A stretch of 15,754 nucleotides of DNA from JAWWBG01 sp033721095 (lineage in GTDB: Bacteria > Actinomycetota > Nitriliruptoria > Nitriliruptorales > Nitriliruptoraceae). The notes under the pieces were generated by a model. The model saw only the letters and a list, made by a program, of their open reading frames with translations. It did not search any database and was not told the origin of the DNA. The position numbers and the translations under genes are program-made. This document shows positions 1 to 7,591 of this stretch, piece after piece. The DNA lies in contig JAWWBG010000041.1 of the NCBI GenBank assembly GCA_033721095.1, positions 1 through 15,754 on the forward strand, written 5' to 3'. Numbering within the stretch: position 1 is the stretch's first letter; each line of letters begins with the position of its first letter.

Positions 1-1155
1 CTCGATGTACTTGGGGCCGTCACCTGTCGGGATCCTGGCCTCTTCAGTGAGCGTGGCGTAGGAGATGACCGACACCGTGTCGTCACGGTTGTTCGCGATG
101 AAGCAATGTCGATCGTCCGGGCTGTTGGCGGCCCAGCTCGGCGCGTCGCCGGTGGCGATGAGCGCGACAGCCGTGAAGGTTTCGACGTCCACGATGGCGG
201 CGTAGTCCGAGATCCGTCCCGCCAGGCACAACATCGATTCGTCCGCCGTGACGGCCAATCCGTGGTGCGGTGCCTCGAAGTCGTAGTCCTCCTCGGAGGT
301 CCCCTCGTCGACCGGCAGGTCCAGCCGGCGCGAGATCTCACGAGCCTCGAGGTCGTACTCGATGACCCCGCTCCACTCCGACAGCTGCGCCCACAGCCGG
401 GTCTCGTCGTGCGCGAGCGCAAAGGGCCGGACGCCAGCCGCGAACTGATGTGACGCCAACCGCTCGCCCGTCTCCGTGTCGGTGACGGAGACGACATAGG
501 GCGACTGGCCGGCCGTCACGAGCAGATCGCGCACCTCCCACGGCAGCAGCACGTTGCCAATGGAGGCGTTGTAGAGCCGACGGCCGTCGGGCGACAGGTG
601 GTTGTCGTGCGGGAACTGCCCGGTCGGGAAACTGTCGACGATGGCGCCGGTGCCGGTGTCGAGGACCTCGACGACGTCGCTCATCAGGGCCGACACGTAC
701 AGCCGGCTGCCGTCCGGCGCGATCGTCATGTGATCGGCGCGGACGCCGGCGATCGAGGTCCGCCACAGCATGTCGCCCGAGTTCAGGTCGAAAGCCGCCA
801 CGTCGCCACGATGGCCGCGCGAGACGTACAGGGTCATGCCGTCGGGTGACAGGTCGAGGTCTTGGGCCACGTTGACGCCGCCGGCCTCCTCGGCGGCCCG
901 CTGGCCGATCAGCGCCTGCTCGGGATCTTCCTCGAAGCTTGCCTCCGGCCCGTCCGGGATGACGTCGTAGGTGCGGATGACCGTCAGCGTGTCGGTCTCG
1001 ATGACCGAGACCGTGCCGTCCTCGGCATTGGCCACGAAGACGACGTCGATGGCTGATGCACCGGTCGCCGTCGACGCCGTCCCGGCAGCGAGCGCCGCAA
1101 GGGCAAGAACGCACAGGACCGCGAACCGCACGGCGCCGCGACGCCTGGCCACCAC
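1..1155 (-). CDS. Secreted YVTN/YncE-like beta-propeller repeat protein (3' end missing)
   Basis: This minus-strand reading frame stays open from a GTG near 1155 to the window edge, giving 385 codons with no stop, so the C-terminus lies outside the window. The N-terminus is a signal peptide: basic residues (ARRRGAVRF), then a hydrophobic core (AVLCVLALAALAAG) and an Ala/Ser-rich cleavage region before AIDVVFVAN. The mature part carries repeated blade motifs typical of YVTN-type beta-propellers: NAEDGTVSVIETDTL, LSPDGMTLYVS, APDGSRLYVSAL, LSPDGRRLYNA and NNRDDTVSVISY. Such proteins are exported; some bind ligands, but no catalytic residues are recognisable here. The start is ambiguous: GTG codons at 1161, 1155 and 1152 all follow an AGGGGG stretch, and 1155 or 1152 gives better spacing. 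The gene lies 81 bases downstream of the tetR-like gene on the same strand. The family assignment is firm and the role unknown. Confidence 0.8.
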   Translation of the reverse strand, partial: MVARRRGAVRFAVLCVLALAALAAGTASTATGASAIDVVFVANAEDGTVSVIETDTLTVIRTYDVIPDGPEASFEEDPEQALIGQRAAEEAGGVNVAQDLDLSPDGMTLYVSRGHRGDVAAFDLNSGDMLWRTSIAGVRADHMTIAPDGSRLYVSALMSDVVEVLDTGTGAIVDSFPTGQFPHDNHLSPDGRRLYNASIGNVLLPWEVRDLLVTAGQSPYVVSVTDTETGERLASHQFAAGVRPFALAHDETRLWAQLSEWSGVIEYDLEAREISRRLDLPVDEGTSEEDYDFEAPHHGLAVTADESMLCLAGRISDYAAIVDVETFTAVALIATGDAPSWAANSPDDRHCFIANNRDDTVSVISYATLTEEARIPTGDGPKYIE

Positions 1156-1200
1156 CGGCACCCCCTGCGCGTGACCGCCGTCAGCCTATGCCCCGCCCGA

Positions 1201-1215
1201 CACCGGGCTCCGGTG
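1201..1215 (-). terminator. Hairpin between the tetR-like gene and the beta-propeller gene
   Basis: A perfect 6-bp stem, CACCGG/CCGGTG, with a 3-base loop lies about 21 bases after the stop codon of the tetR-like gene. There is no following T run, so it could be a weak or factor-assisted terminator or just a GC-rich hairpin. A TAGGCT at 1188-1183 (minus strand) could be a -10 element for the beta-propeller gene, but no good -35 is seen. Confidence 0.25.
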
Positions 1216-1236
1216 CGCGCCACCCTCACGGGACGA

Positions 1237-1845
1237 TCAGGGAGCGGTGCGCACCAGGCCCATGGCCGTTTCCCAGGCAGCCTGCTTGGCGGCCTCGACC
1301 CGTTCGGGCGTCGGGCCGGCGAGCAGCGTCTCGAACAGGATCCACTGGATCGCGGCAAACACGGCCATGAGGAAGAGCGCGGACGGGCTCGGCCGTCCGC
1401 TTCGGTCGAGCCCATCGGCGAGCTCGGTGGCCGTGTGGCGGAAGCGCTCGTTGACGAGTTCGCGCACGGGTGATGTCGGGTCGCCGTACTCGACGAACAC
1501 GAACCGGGCCAGATCGGGCTCGCTGAGGACCTGGTCGACGACGCGGTCGACGATCTCGCGGATCCATCGACGCGTCGGTTGACCCTCTGGAACAGCCCAC
1601 AGGTCGATCTGCGACACGTAGCGGTCCACGGCCTGGTCGTACACCCAGGCGAGCAGCGCGTCCTTGTCCTCGAAGCAGCGATAGAAGGTCGGCCGTGAGA
1701 TGTCGGCTGCGCGGCACAGCTCGCTGATGGACACGTTGCTCGCGGATCGTTCGGCGAAGACCCGGACAGCGGTGTCGACGAGCTGGCGGCGCTGCTCGTC
1801 GAGGCCCGGACGCGGCTTGGACCGCCCATCGACCTTGACCGCCAC
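1237..1845 (-). CDS. TetR/AcrR-family transcriptional regulator
   Basis: This 202-residue protein has the standard TetR length. The N-terminal helix-turn-helix domain (about residues 15-65) shows VDTAVRVFAERSASNVSI, then SELCRAADISRPTFYRCFED, the typical recognition helix and following segment. The remaining ~135 residues are the helical ligand-binding and dimerisation domain, whose ligand cannot be read from sequence. The GTG start at 1845 has a GAGGG ribosome binding site about 5 bases upstream. The gene is divergent from the FAD-dependent oxidoreductase at 1914, and the 68-base gap holds a strong palindrome, the usual arrangement for a TetR repressor controlling itself and its neighbour. 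That regulatory link is inferred; the family is clear. Confidence 0.93.
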   Translation of the reverse strand: MAVKVDGRSKPRPGLDEQRRQLVDTAVRVFAERSASNVSISELCRAADISRPTFYRCFEDKDALLAWVYDQAVDRYVSQIDLWAVPEGQPTRRWIREIVDRVVDQVLSEPDLARFVFVEYGDPTSPVRELVNERFRHTATELADGLDRSGRPSPSALFLMAVFAAIQWILFETLLAGPTPERVEAAKQAAWETAMGLVRTAP

Positions 1846-1864
1846 GACGCCCTCGATCTAGTCT
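1835..1864 (+). promoter_or_regulatory. Candidate sigma70-like promoter of the FAD oxidoreductase gene
   Basis: TTGACC (1835-1840) and TAGTCT (1859-1864) are separated by 18 bases, close to consensus for a housekeeping promoter. Transcription would start near 1870, giving a leader of about 44 bases with AGGAGA before the ATG at 1914. The -35 box lies inside the start of the tetR-like gene, and the -10 box lies in the left arm of the palindrome at 1858-1883, so a bound repressor would block it. Confidence 0.5.
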
Positions 1865-1883
1865 TACACTGTTGTCAGATTAG
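1858..1883. promoter_or_regulatory. Putative TetR operator, 26-bp imperfect palindrome
   Basis: The arms CTAGTCTTACA (1858-1868) and TGTCAGATTAG (1873-1883) match as inverted repeats at 9 of 11 positions around a CTGT centre. Length, symmetry and position between the divergent tetR-like gene and its neighbour fit a TetR-family operator. The arms also contain TAGTCT on the plus strand and TAATCT on the minus strand, so both possible -10 boxes would be covered when the site is occupied. Symmetry and location are seen directly; binding by this regulator is inferred. Confidence 0.65.
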
Positions 1884-1913
1884 CAGAGCAGCCAGCCGAA
1901 ACAGGAGACGACC

Positions 1914-3299
1914 ATGGCAGGCGACCGGTACGACGTCGTGATCGTCGGAGGGGGCATGGGCGGCCTCAACCTCGCCGCCCTGCTCGTCACGGCAGGCAAG
2001 CGCGTCCTCGTCCTCGAGCGCGGCCCACGCGAGGCCCTCGGCGGCCGGGCCGCCAGCGGCAAGCGCGGCAGTGCGGCGATCGACAACGGCATCAAGGGCC
2101 TGATCATGATGGGCGCCCAGGACGAGATCCACCGTCGCATCGGCAGGCCGCTCCCTGAGAACGTCTGCGAGTGGACCAACCCCGGCAAGATCTTCGTCGA
2201 CGGCGAGTGGCTCGACCTCGAAGCGCTGATCATGCGCAACGTCCAGGACTTCATCGAGGTCTACAAGAGCACCGCGCAGGAGATGACCTACGAGCAGATC
2301 GCCGGTCTCAACGACATCTCGATCGAGCAGTTCGTCCGCGAACGGACCGACAACCCCGAGATCATCGCGTTCTTCAACTACCTCGGTTGGCTGTTCGGTG
2401 GCACGCTCCCCCAGGCCACCGACTACTCGGCCGGCTCGCTGTTCTACAGCATCAAGGCGCAGGTCGATGCCACCGGCGAGATGCCCATGCTGTCGTACTG
2501 GGTCAAGGGCGGCAGCGGCTCGATCGCGACCGGGCTCATCGAGGCGATCGAGGAAGGTGGCGGCGAGATCCGCGCCGGCGCCACCGTCTCGCACGTCGTC
2601 ATCGAGAACGGCCGCGCCGTCGGCGTTGAGGTCGAGGTCGGTGATCGGTTCGTCCCGACGCAGCTGCGTGACACCGAGCGGATCGAGGCCAGCGCCGTCG
2701 TGAGCGCGGTGGCGATCTGGGACCTGTTCTCCATCGTCAGCCGCGACGACCTGGCCCCGTGGTATGCGGAGCGGCTCGAGTACCTGCACCGCAAGACCCT
2801 CAACGTCGCGACGCTGACCTACGGGTTCGCGGACGCGGAGGTGGACTGGGACGACTCGGGCGCTCGCTGGGTGGACGTGGGGCCGTACACCGGCAAGCCG
2901 TGGTGTGCCTCGAGCCTCCGGTTCGACGAGGAGGAGGGCCGCAACGAGGTCTCGTTCTGGATGCAGCTGGGCTGGTGGGAGAAGCCCAACCTCCACGACC
3001 TGCGGCAGGCCTCCCACAAGGTCGCGTTGCGGCGGCTGTTCGACGATTGGGAACGGGACATTGCCTTCCACTTCCCGTCGGTCGCGGAGCGCAAGACCTT
3101 CAAGGTCCGCTCGTTCGGGCCAGCCACGATCATCGAGACGCCGGGCATGGTTGGCGAGACGCTGGTCGACATCAAGGCCGAGGGCGTCGAGGGGCTCTGG
3201 CTCGTCGGCGAGCGGACACGCGAAGCCAAGGTGATGGGGGTCTATGGCTCAGCGCAGACGGCGCTGGCGGCCAGCGAGCGGATCCTCGCCGAGGTCTGA
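1914..3299 (+). CDS. FAD/NAD(P)-dependent oxidoreductase, phytoene desaturase/amine oxidase-like
   Basis: This 461-residue flavoprotein is of usual length for CrtI-like or retinol-saturase-like enzymes. The N-terminus has the Rossmann dinucleotide-binding motif, VVIVGGGMGGLNLAALL, followed by the acidic strand end VLVLERGP. A second FAD-contacting segment is at the C-terminus: GLWLVGERTREAKVMGVYGS, then AQTALAASERI, where these enzymes close over the cofactor. The middle (MLSYWVKGGSGSIATGLIEA and the EGGGEIRAGATVSHVVIENG region) matches the family pattern in which a substrate domain and a second FAD strand alternate. The substrate is unknown, and no carotenoid genes are nearby. The ATG at 1914 has AGGAGA 5 bases upstream. 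Divergence from a TetR regulator suggests induction by a hydrophobic small molecule (inference). It is not a secreted protein. Confidence 0.85.
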   Translation: MAGDRYDVVIVGGGMGGLNLAALLVTAGKRVLVLERGPREALGGRAASGKRGSAAIDNGIKGLIMMGAQDEIHRRIGRPLPENVCEWTNPGKIFVDGEWLDLEALIMRNVQDFIEVYKSTAQEMTYEQIAGLNDISIEQFVRERTDNPEIIAFFNYLGWLFGGTLPQATDYSAGSLFYSIKAQVDATGEMPMLSYWVKGGSGSIATGLIEAIEEGGGEIRAGATVSHVVIENGRAVGVEVEVGDRFVPTQLRDTERIEASAVVSAVAIWDLFSIVSRDDLAPWYAERLEYLHRKTLNVATLTYGFADAEVDWDDSGARWVDVGPYTGKPWCASSLRFDEEEGRNEVSFWMQLGWWEKPNLHDLRQASHKVALRRLFDDWERDIAFHFPSVAERKTFKVRSFGPATIIETPGMVGETLVDIKAEGVEGLWLVGERTREAKVMGVYGSAQTALAASERILAEV

Positions 3300-3300
3300 G

Positions 3301-3320
3301 GGCCCGCGACGTCCCGGGCC
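3301..3320. terminator. Hairpin between convergent genes, possible weak terminator
   Basis: GGCCCG (3301-3306) and CGGGCC (3315-3320) form a 6-bp stem with an 8-base loop directly after the stop codon of the oxidoreductase gene, in the 23-base gap before the convergent DUF2269 gene ends. No T run follows on either strand, so termination activity is uncertain. Confidence 0.25.
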
Positions 3321-3322
3321 GG

Positions 3323-3867
3323 TCAGCGGTTGAGGCCTCGCGCTGTCATCGCGGCACCACCCCCGAGCGTGAGCGCGGCGAGGAGCCAGAATCCCAGCGA
3401 CCCCGAGCCCGTTGGCTTGGTGGCCATGGCCAGCAGCACGACCCCGAGGATGGCGAGCTCGGGCCACATCAGCGCGTTGAGCCGGTGGGCCAACGCAATC
3501 GCTTCAGGATCGTCTGGCCCGCGTTCGCTGACGATGGCGTCGAAGCGCTTGAGCCCCGGTCCCTGAAAAGCCAGGCCCATGGGGCCAGGGCAGCGCCGAA
3601 GCCCGCAATCCCCACGACGATCCAAGTGTCCGTGAACCCCCACGGTCCGTCGACGACCAGCCAGATCCCTGTCACGAGTCCGAGCAGTGGACCCAGGATC
3701 CCCGCTGGGGCCTCGATCCCGCTGAAGGCCTCCTGGAGCTTCGCGCCGAACGCAAACTCCTCTTTGCGATAGGCCCAGACGAGCAGCGCCTGCCCGGTCA
3801 TCCCGATCCCGATCCAGACGATCGCACCGGCGATGTGCAGGAACAGGAGCACTTCATACCGAGACAC
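3323..3867 (-). pseudogene. DUF2269-family integral membrane protein, frameshifted
   Basis: The first part reads VSRYEVLLFLHIAGAIVWIG and continues through LGLVTGIWLVV and WIVVGIAGFGAALA in one frame. That frame then drifts into non-membrane sequence. The expected continuation, GLAFQGPGLKRFDAIVSERG then LAHRLNALMWPELAIL and LLAMATKP, is in the next frame, starting at the same point. The switch is at a four-C run on the minus strand (3584-3581). One more C would give a single product of about 181 residues with four membrane segments, a normal DUF2269 layout. The preferred start is GTG at 3867, 6 bases after GGAGG and overlapping the upstream gene's end; an ATG at 3885 is also possible. The break may be a true mutation or a homopolymer sequencing error. 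The biochemical role of DUF2269 proteins is unknown. Confidence 0.72.
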
Positions 3868-4669
3868 GGTCATCCTCCGATTCATCGGACGGCTGGGTGG
3901 TCAACCACAGGTAGACCGCTGCCCAGGCGATCATGAGGACGCCCCAACCGGCCGGGACCGCTGAGGCGTACTCGGTGTGCCCGATGAAGAACGCGCCGAG
4001 CGCAACAGTGATGATGGCGGCGGACCAGGTGGAGATTCGATGGCCGGGAACGTCGCTCGCCCCCAACACGGCCGAGACCGCGATCCCGACCGCGAGCGCG
4101 GCCATGATGCCGTAGTGCGTGTCGTCGACGTGGGGGTCACCGGCGGAGCCCATGAGCTGGAGACGCAGCTCCTGGATGAAGTACGCGAGCGCCAGCAACG
4201 ACCCAAATCCCGCGACCGCGAGCGGGCGCGAACGCCACCGGATCGGCTGCTCGGGCCAACGTCGCGGATGCAGCGCGACAACGCCAACGACCAGCGTGGT
4301 GATGATCACCGTGAAGGGGTCGACGAGATGCGTGAACTCGACGGGAAGGAAGACCACCCAGGCGGCAGCCGCGGCCAGCAGCGGTGCGGGTCGCGCCTCG
4401 GGCCGCCGGAACTGCGAGACCATCGCAACGATCGTGAGCCAGAACAGGAGTGTCGCTCCCTCGATGTGGACGCGGTGAATGACGAGTCCCTCCTCACTGA
4501 ACAGGGCATCGAGCGTCTCGCCGTCGAGCCAGGCGACGACAGGGCCGGCGAGTATCGGCGGATACCCGGCCAGGACCAACAGACTCAACCCCACCGCGAC
4601 GTAGAACGTGATCCGCCGGCCCTTGCCCCAGGTCGGCTTGATCTCTGTGGCGGCCATGAATCCGGTCAC
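3854..4669 (-). CDS. Multi-spanning membrane protein of unknown function, with membrane-facing histidines
   Basis: This 271-residue protein is not recognised. It has about seven hydrophobic segments: ITFYVAVGLSLLVLAG, ATLLFWLTIVAMV, LLAAAAAWVVFL, FTVIITTLVVGVVAL, LAVAGFGSLLALAYFI, IMAALAVGIAVSAVLG, and paired C-terminal segments ending LMIAWAAVYLWL. Histidines sit next to or in these segments (VIHRVHIEG, EFTHLVD, HVDDTHYG, FIGHTEYAS), which could ligate haem or metal but could equally be structural. The GTG start at 4669 follows GGAGG with 5-base spacing. The 3' end overlaps the DUF2269 gene by 14 bases, so the two are probably one operon and may work together in the membrane. It diverges from the sensor kinase operon across 161 bases. 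Confidence 0.75.
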   Translation of the reverse strand: MTGFMAATEIKPTWGKGRRITFYVAVGLSLLVLAGYPPILAGPVVAWLDGETLDALFSEEGLVIHRVHIEGATLLFWLTIVAMVSQFRRPEARPAPLLAAAAAWVVFLPVEFTHLVDPFTVIITTLVVGVVALHPRRWPEQPIRWRSRPLAVAGFGSLLALAYFIQELRLQLMGSAGDPHVDDTHYGIMAALAVGIAVSAVLGASDVPGHRISTWSAAIITVALGAFFIGHTEYASAVPAGWGVLMIAWAAVYLWLTTQPSDESEDDRVSV

Positions 4670-4751
4670 GGCGTCCTCCTCGAGCGATCGGAATCACCGT
4701 ACGAACGGGTCTGAGCGCGAGGAACCGGGCTGGCCGCAGAACGGGTGGGAG

Positions 4752-4792
4752 CAGCCACAGCGAGCCGACCACAGAAATTGAGGACAGCCACA
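4752..4792 (+). repeat. Two CAGCCACA direct repeats 33 bases apart upstream of the sensor kinase operon
   Basis: CAGCCACA occurs at 4752-4759 and again at 4785-4792, an offset of 33 bases (about three helical turns), with a third CCACAG at 4769-4774 between them. The second copy ends directly before the ATG of the mini-ORF. They could bind a regulator, possibly the operon's own response regulator, but short GC-rich repeats also occur by chance. Confidence 0.3.
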
Positions 4793-4834
4793 ATGGACAG
4801 CACGGATGCCCGCCCCGACAATCTGGCGTCATGA
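4793..4834 (+). CDS. 13-codon upstream mini-ORF overlapping the sensor kinase start (ATGA)
   Basis: An ATG at 4793 opens a short frame encoding MDSTDARPDNLAS. Its TGA (4832-4834) shares bases with the ATG of the sensor kinase (4831-4833). GAGGA at 4780-4784 is 8 bases before the mini-ORF start, a good ribosome binding site. The kinase ATG has no comparable site of its own. The simplest reading is that ribosomes load at the mini-ORF and re-initiate at the kinase, so it acts as a translational coupling leader. The peptide resembles nothing known and may have no function of its own. Confidence 0.5.
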   Translation: MDSTDARPDNLAS

Positions 4835-6885
4835 TCACGTCCACGGCGGCGCCGATCTCCGTTGAGCCGCCGCACCGAGCCCCGGCATGGCCGTGGCTGC
4901 CGTGGCTCGCCTGGGCGTTGGCCTTTGCCGCGGTGGCCGGATCGACGGTTGACGCGGCCGACGCATCAGCGATCGGCCCGCCGTCCGACGCGGCACTCGC
5001 CGTGGGCGTCCTCTCGATGGCCACGATCGGTGCCCTCGTCGTCGCCCGGGGAAACGCCCGGCTCCCGGGCTGGCTGCTGCTCGGCAGTGCCCTGCTCTGG
5101 TCGGTCTACCTCTACGCCTATCACCTGCTCGAGCTCGTCCGGACGGGCCGTCTCGCCTGGGACCTCGGTACGGCCCAGATCATCATCGCGGTGGGCGAGG
5201 AAGCGGCCTACCTCGCCATCATCGGACTGCTCCTGCTGTTCGTGGTCATCCCTGACGGGTCCGTGCCGCGCGGTCCGGGCCGGGCAGTCGCGTGGCTGCT
5301 CGGGCTGACGGTCGTGCCCTGGACGATCGAGACGATCTGGCTTTCGATGACGGTTGTCGACCTCGATCTCTGGGTGGCACGCACGACCCTCACGTCGCTG
5401 TCCGGTGCCGAGCCGGGACCGATCCTCGAGACCGGGATCACGATCCTGACCGTGGTCACGATTCCGACGCTTCCGTTGGCCGCGGCCGCGCTCGTCCGTC
5501 GGTACCGCTCGTCCGATGGTGAGGAGCGACAGCAGCTGAAATGGATCCTCTTCGGGGGGCTCGCCGTCCTCGTGTGGCTCGGCCTCTGGGTTCCCAACCC
5601 GACGGGCGAAATGTGGTCGAACATCCAGTCGACCGTGCCGGGCGTGGCGATCACGATCATGGCTGTTGCATTCGGACTCGCCTTGTTCCGGTATCGGCTC
5701 TGGGATGTCGACCTCGTGGTGCGACGGTCGCTGGTCTACGGCGTGCTGTGGTTGCTCATCGCTGGGGCGTACGCCGCCGTGGCGGCCGCGCTCGGCCTGG
5801 CCGCAGGTGCCCGGTTCCCGGTCGAGGCGGCGGTCCTGCTCACCATCGCGGCCACCTTGGTGTTCCAGCCGGCCCGACGACAACTGGAGGGGCTGGCCGA
5901 CCGCTGGGTGTTCGGGCAGCGCGACACGCCGGCCGAGGCCGTCCGCACGCTCGGCACATCCGCTGAACAGCAATCGCGACCCGCGGACATTGCCGACGAG
6001 CTGGCCGACGTGACGATGCGGGCGTTGCGTCCTCGCGCGGTTCGCGTCGAGGTCAGTGGGATCCCACCGACAACGCGCGGGCAACGGCTCGAGGCGCAGA
6101 CGGCCATCTCACTGCCCATTCGATGGGGACGCGAAAAACTGGGAACGCTCGAGTGCCAACCGCGCGTGGGCGAGCAAGTGACGGAGGATGACAGGGCGCT
6201 CCTCGAAGCCCTGGTCAGCCAGGCCGCGCTGGCACTGTCACACGCACGACTCCTGGTGCGGATGGTCGACGCCCAGGATCGTGAGGCTCGGCGCATCGAG
6301 CGCGACATCCACGACGGCGCCCAGCAGGACGTCGCCGCGCTGATGGGGCAGCTCGGTCTTGCGCGGGCCCAGGCCAACGGCGATCCGGCCATGGCGGCGA
6401 CCTTCGATCGCCTCCAGGGCGAGGCCAGGCGAATTCTCGCCAGCATCCGCGAGCTCTCGCAGGGCATCCACCCGTCCGTGCTTCGGGATCGGGGCCTGGT
6501 TGCGGCCATCGAGGACCGGCGCGCACGACTCCCGGTCCCGCTGCGCGTGCACGCATCGCCGGCGCTGGCGGCCCGTCGATTCGATCCGGCAGTCGAAGCA
6601 GCGGCGTGGTTCACGATCTCGGAGGCACTGACGAACGCGGTGAAGCACGCCGAGTCCGCGTCGGTGGACGTGATGATCGATGCTGACGAGGACGTGCTGA
6701 CCATCGAGGTCGCCGACGACGGCATCGGATTCGACGTTGAGGAGGTCGGCGCTGGCACGGGGATCGCGGGCATGTCCGATCGCATCGCGGCCATCGGAGG
6801 AACCCTGGACCTGGACGGCCAGCCGGGCGGGGGAACACGCGTGAAGTTCGAGATCCCCCTGGACAACCCGCAGGTCGTCTCGTGA
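4831..6885 (+). CDS. Multi-spanning sensor histidine kinase (GAF + HisKA_3 + HATPase_c), NarL type
   Basis: This 684-residue membrane sensor kinase would phosphorylate the response regulator encoded next. The N-terminal ~350 residues form about ten membrane segments, including the family signature FRYRLWDVDLVVRRSLVYGV and ending at GLADRWVFGQR. A GAF-like domain (about 365-480) follows. The HisKA_3 box RRIERDIHDGAQQDVAAL gives the phospho-accepting His494. The ATPase domain has the N box (EALTNAVKHAE, from about 598), DDGIGFD and a GGGTRVKF end motif. All catalytic motifs are present, so it should be active. There is no extracellular sensor loop of any size, so the signal is probably sensed in the membrane or by the GAF domain (inference). 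ATG 4831 overlaps the upstream mini-ORF, and its 3' end overlaps the regulator gene by GTGA. Confidence 0.93.
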   Translation: MITSTAAPISVEPPHRAPAWPWLPWLAWALAFAAVAGSTVDAADASAIGPPSDAALAVGVLSMATIGALVVARGNARLPGWLLLGSALLWSVYLYAYHLLELVRTGRLAWDLGTAQIIIAVGEEAAYLAIIGLLLLFVVIPDGSVPRGPGRAVAWLLGLTVVPWTIETIWLSMTVVDLDLWVARTTLTSLSGAEPGPILETGITILTVVTIPTLPLAAAALVRRYRSSDGEERQQLKWILFGGLAVLVWLGLWVPNPTGEMWSNIQSTVPGVAITIMAVAFGLALFRYRLWDVDLVVRRSLVYGVLWLLIAGAYAAVAAALGLAAGARFPVEAAVLLTIAATLVFQPARRQLEGLADRWVFGQRDTPAEAVRTLGTSAEQQSRPADIADELADVTMRALRPRAVRVEVSGIPPTTRGQRLEAQTAISLPIRWGREKLGTLECQPRVGEQVTEDDRALLEALVSQAALALSHARLLVRMVDAQDREARRIERDIHDGAQQDVAALMGQLGLARAQANGDPAMAATFDRLQGEARRILASIRELSQGIHPSVLRDRGLVAAIEDRRARLPVPLRVHASPALAARRFDPAVEAAAWFTISEALTNAVKHAESASVDVMIDADEDVLTIEVADDGIGFDVEEVGAGTGIAGMSDRIAAIGGTLDLDGQPGGGTRVKFEIPLDNPQVVS

Positions 6886-7574
6886 GCCCTCAACAGCTAC
6901 GTGTGGTCGTCGCAGAGGACCACTACCTCTTTCGTGAAGGCGTGATCCAGCTGCTGGAACGATCGGGTGACATCGAGGTCGTCGCGGCCGTCGAGGATGC
7001 TGGCGCACTGCTGGAGCGAGTATCCCAACTCGAGCCGGACGCCGTGGTGACCGACATCCGCATGCCGCCCAGCCACCAAACGGAGGGCATCGACGCAGCG
7101 CGACGCATCCGCGTCGATCATCCGGCCACGGGTGTGGTCGTGCTCTCGCAGTACATCAACGCCATCTATGCCTTCGAGCTCTTCCAGGATGGCACGGAGG
7201 GCCTGGCCTACCTGTTGAAGGATCGCGTGGGTGACGTCGACGACCTGCGGCGAGCGGTCTTCGCGGTGAGCGAGGGTGGATCCGTGATCGATCCCGCCGT
7301 CGTGGAAACGATGCTGGCGAGGAACGGCTCGTCACGGTCCGATCGACTGGCGGACCTGACCGAGCGCGAACTCTCGGTGCTCCAGGAGATGGCCCAGGGA
7401 AAGTCCAACGCTGCCATCGCCGAGTCGCTGTTCGTCTCGGCGTCCTCGGTGGAAAAGCACATCAGTGCGATCCTTGCCAAGCTCGGTCTCGACGCGGGCG
7501 ACACCGCCGTGAATCGTCGCGTCGCTGCTGTCCTCGCCTTCTTTCGAACGTGGCAACCCGACGGATCGGGTTGA
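6882..7574 (+). CDS. NarL/FixJ-family two-component response regulator
   Basis: This 230-residue regulator is the partner of the sensor kinase, with which it overlaps at GTGA. The receiver domain (about 5-125) has the acidic pair in VVVAEDHYLFREG, the phospho-acceptor Asp58 in VVTDIRMPP, and the conserved Lys in YLLKDRVGD. The C-terminal LuxR-type helix-turn-helix is LTERELSVLQEMAQGKSNAA then IAESLFVSASSVEKHISAIL. All phosphorylation residues are intact. Targets are unknown; its own operon and the divergent membrane-protein gene are the nearest candidates. Confidence 0.95.
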   Translation: MSPQQLRVVVAEDHYLFREGVIQLLERSGDIEVVAAVEDAGALLERVSQLEPDAVVTDIRMPPSHQTEGIDAARRIRVDHPATGVVVLSQYINAIYAFELFQDGTEGLAYLLKDRVGDVDDLRRAVFAVSEGGSVIDPAVVETMLARNGSSRSDRLADLTERELSVLQEMAQGKSNAAIAESLFVSASSVEKHISAILAKLGLDAGDTAVNRRVAAVLAFFRTWQPDGSG

Positions 7575-7591
7575 CGTTGAGGAGGTGACGC

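Noticed and set aside
338..1114. Arg-rich minus-strand frame with an ATG start in the beta-propeller region
   Set aside because: The translation is Arg/Gly-rich and lacks family features. The neighbouring frame with a GTG start has a signal peptide and propeller blades.
1875..3071. 398-codon minus-strand frame opposite the FAD oxidoreductase
   Set aside because: It mirrors the oxidoreductase codons, has no recognisable domain, and would overlap the TetR operator and promoter.
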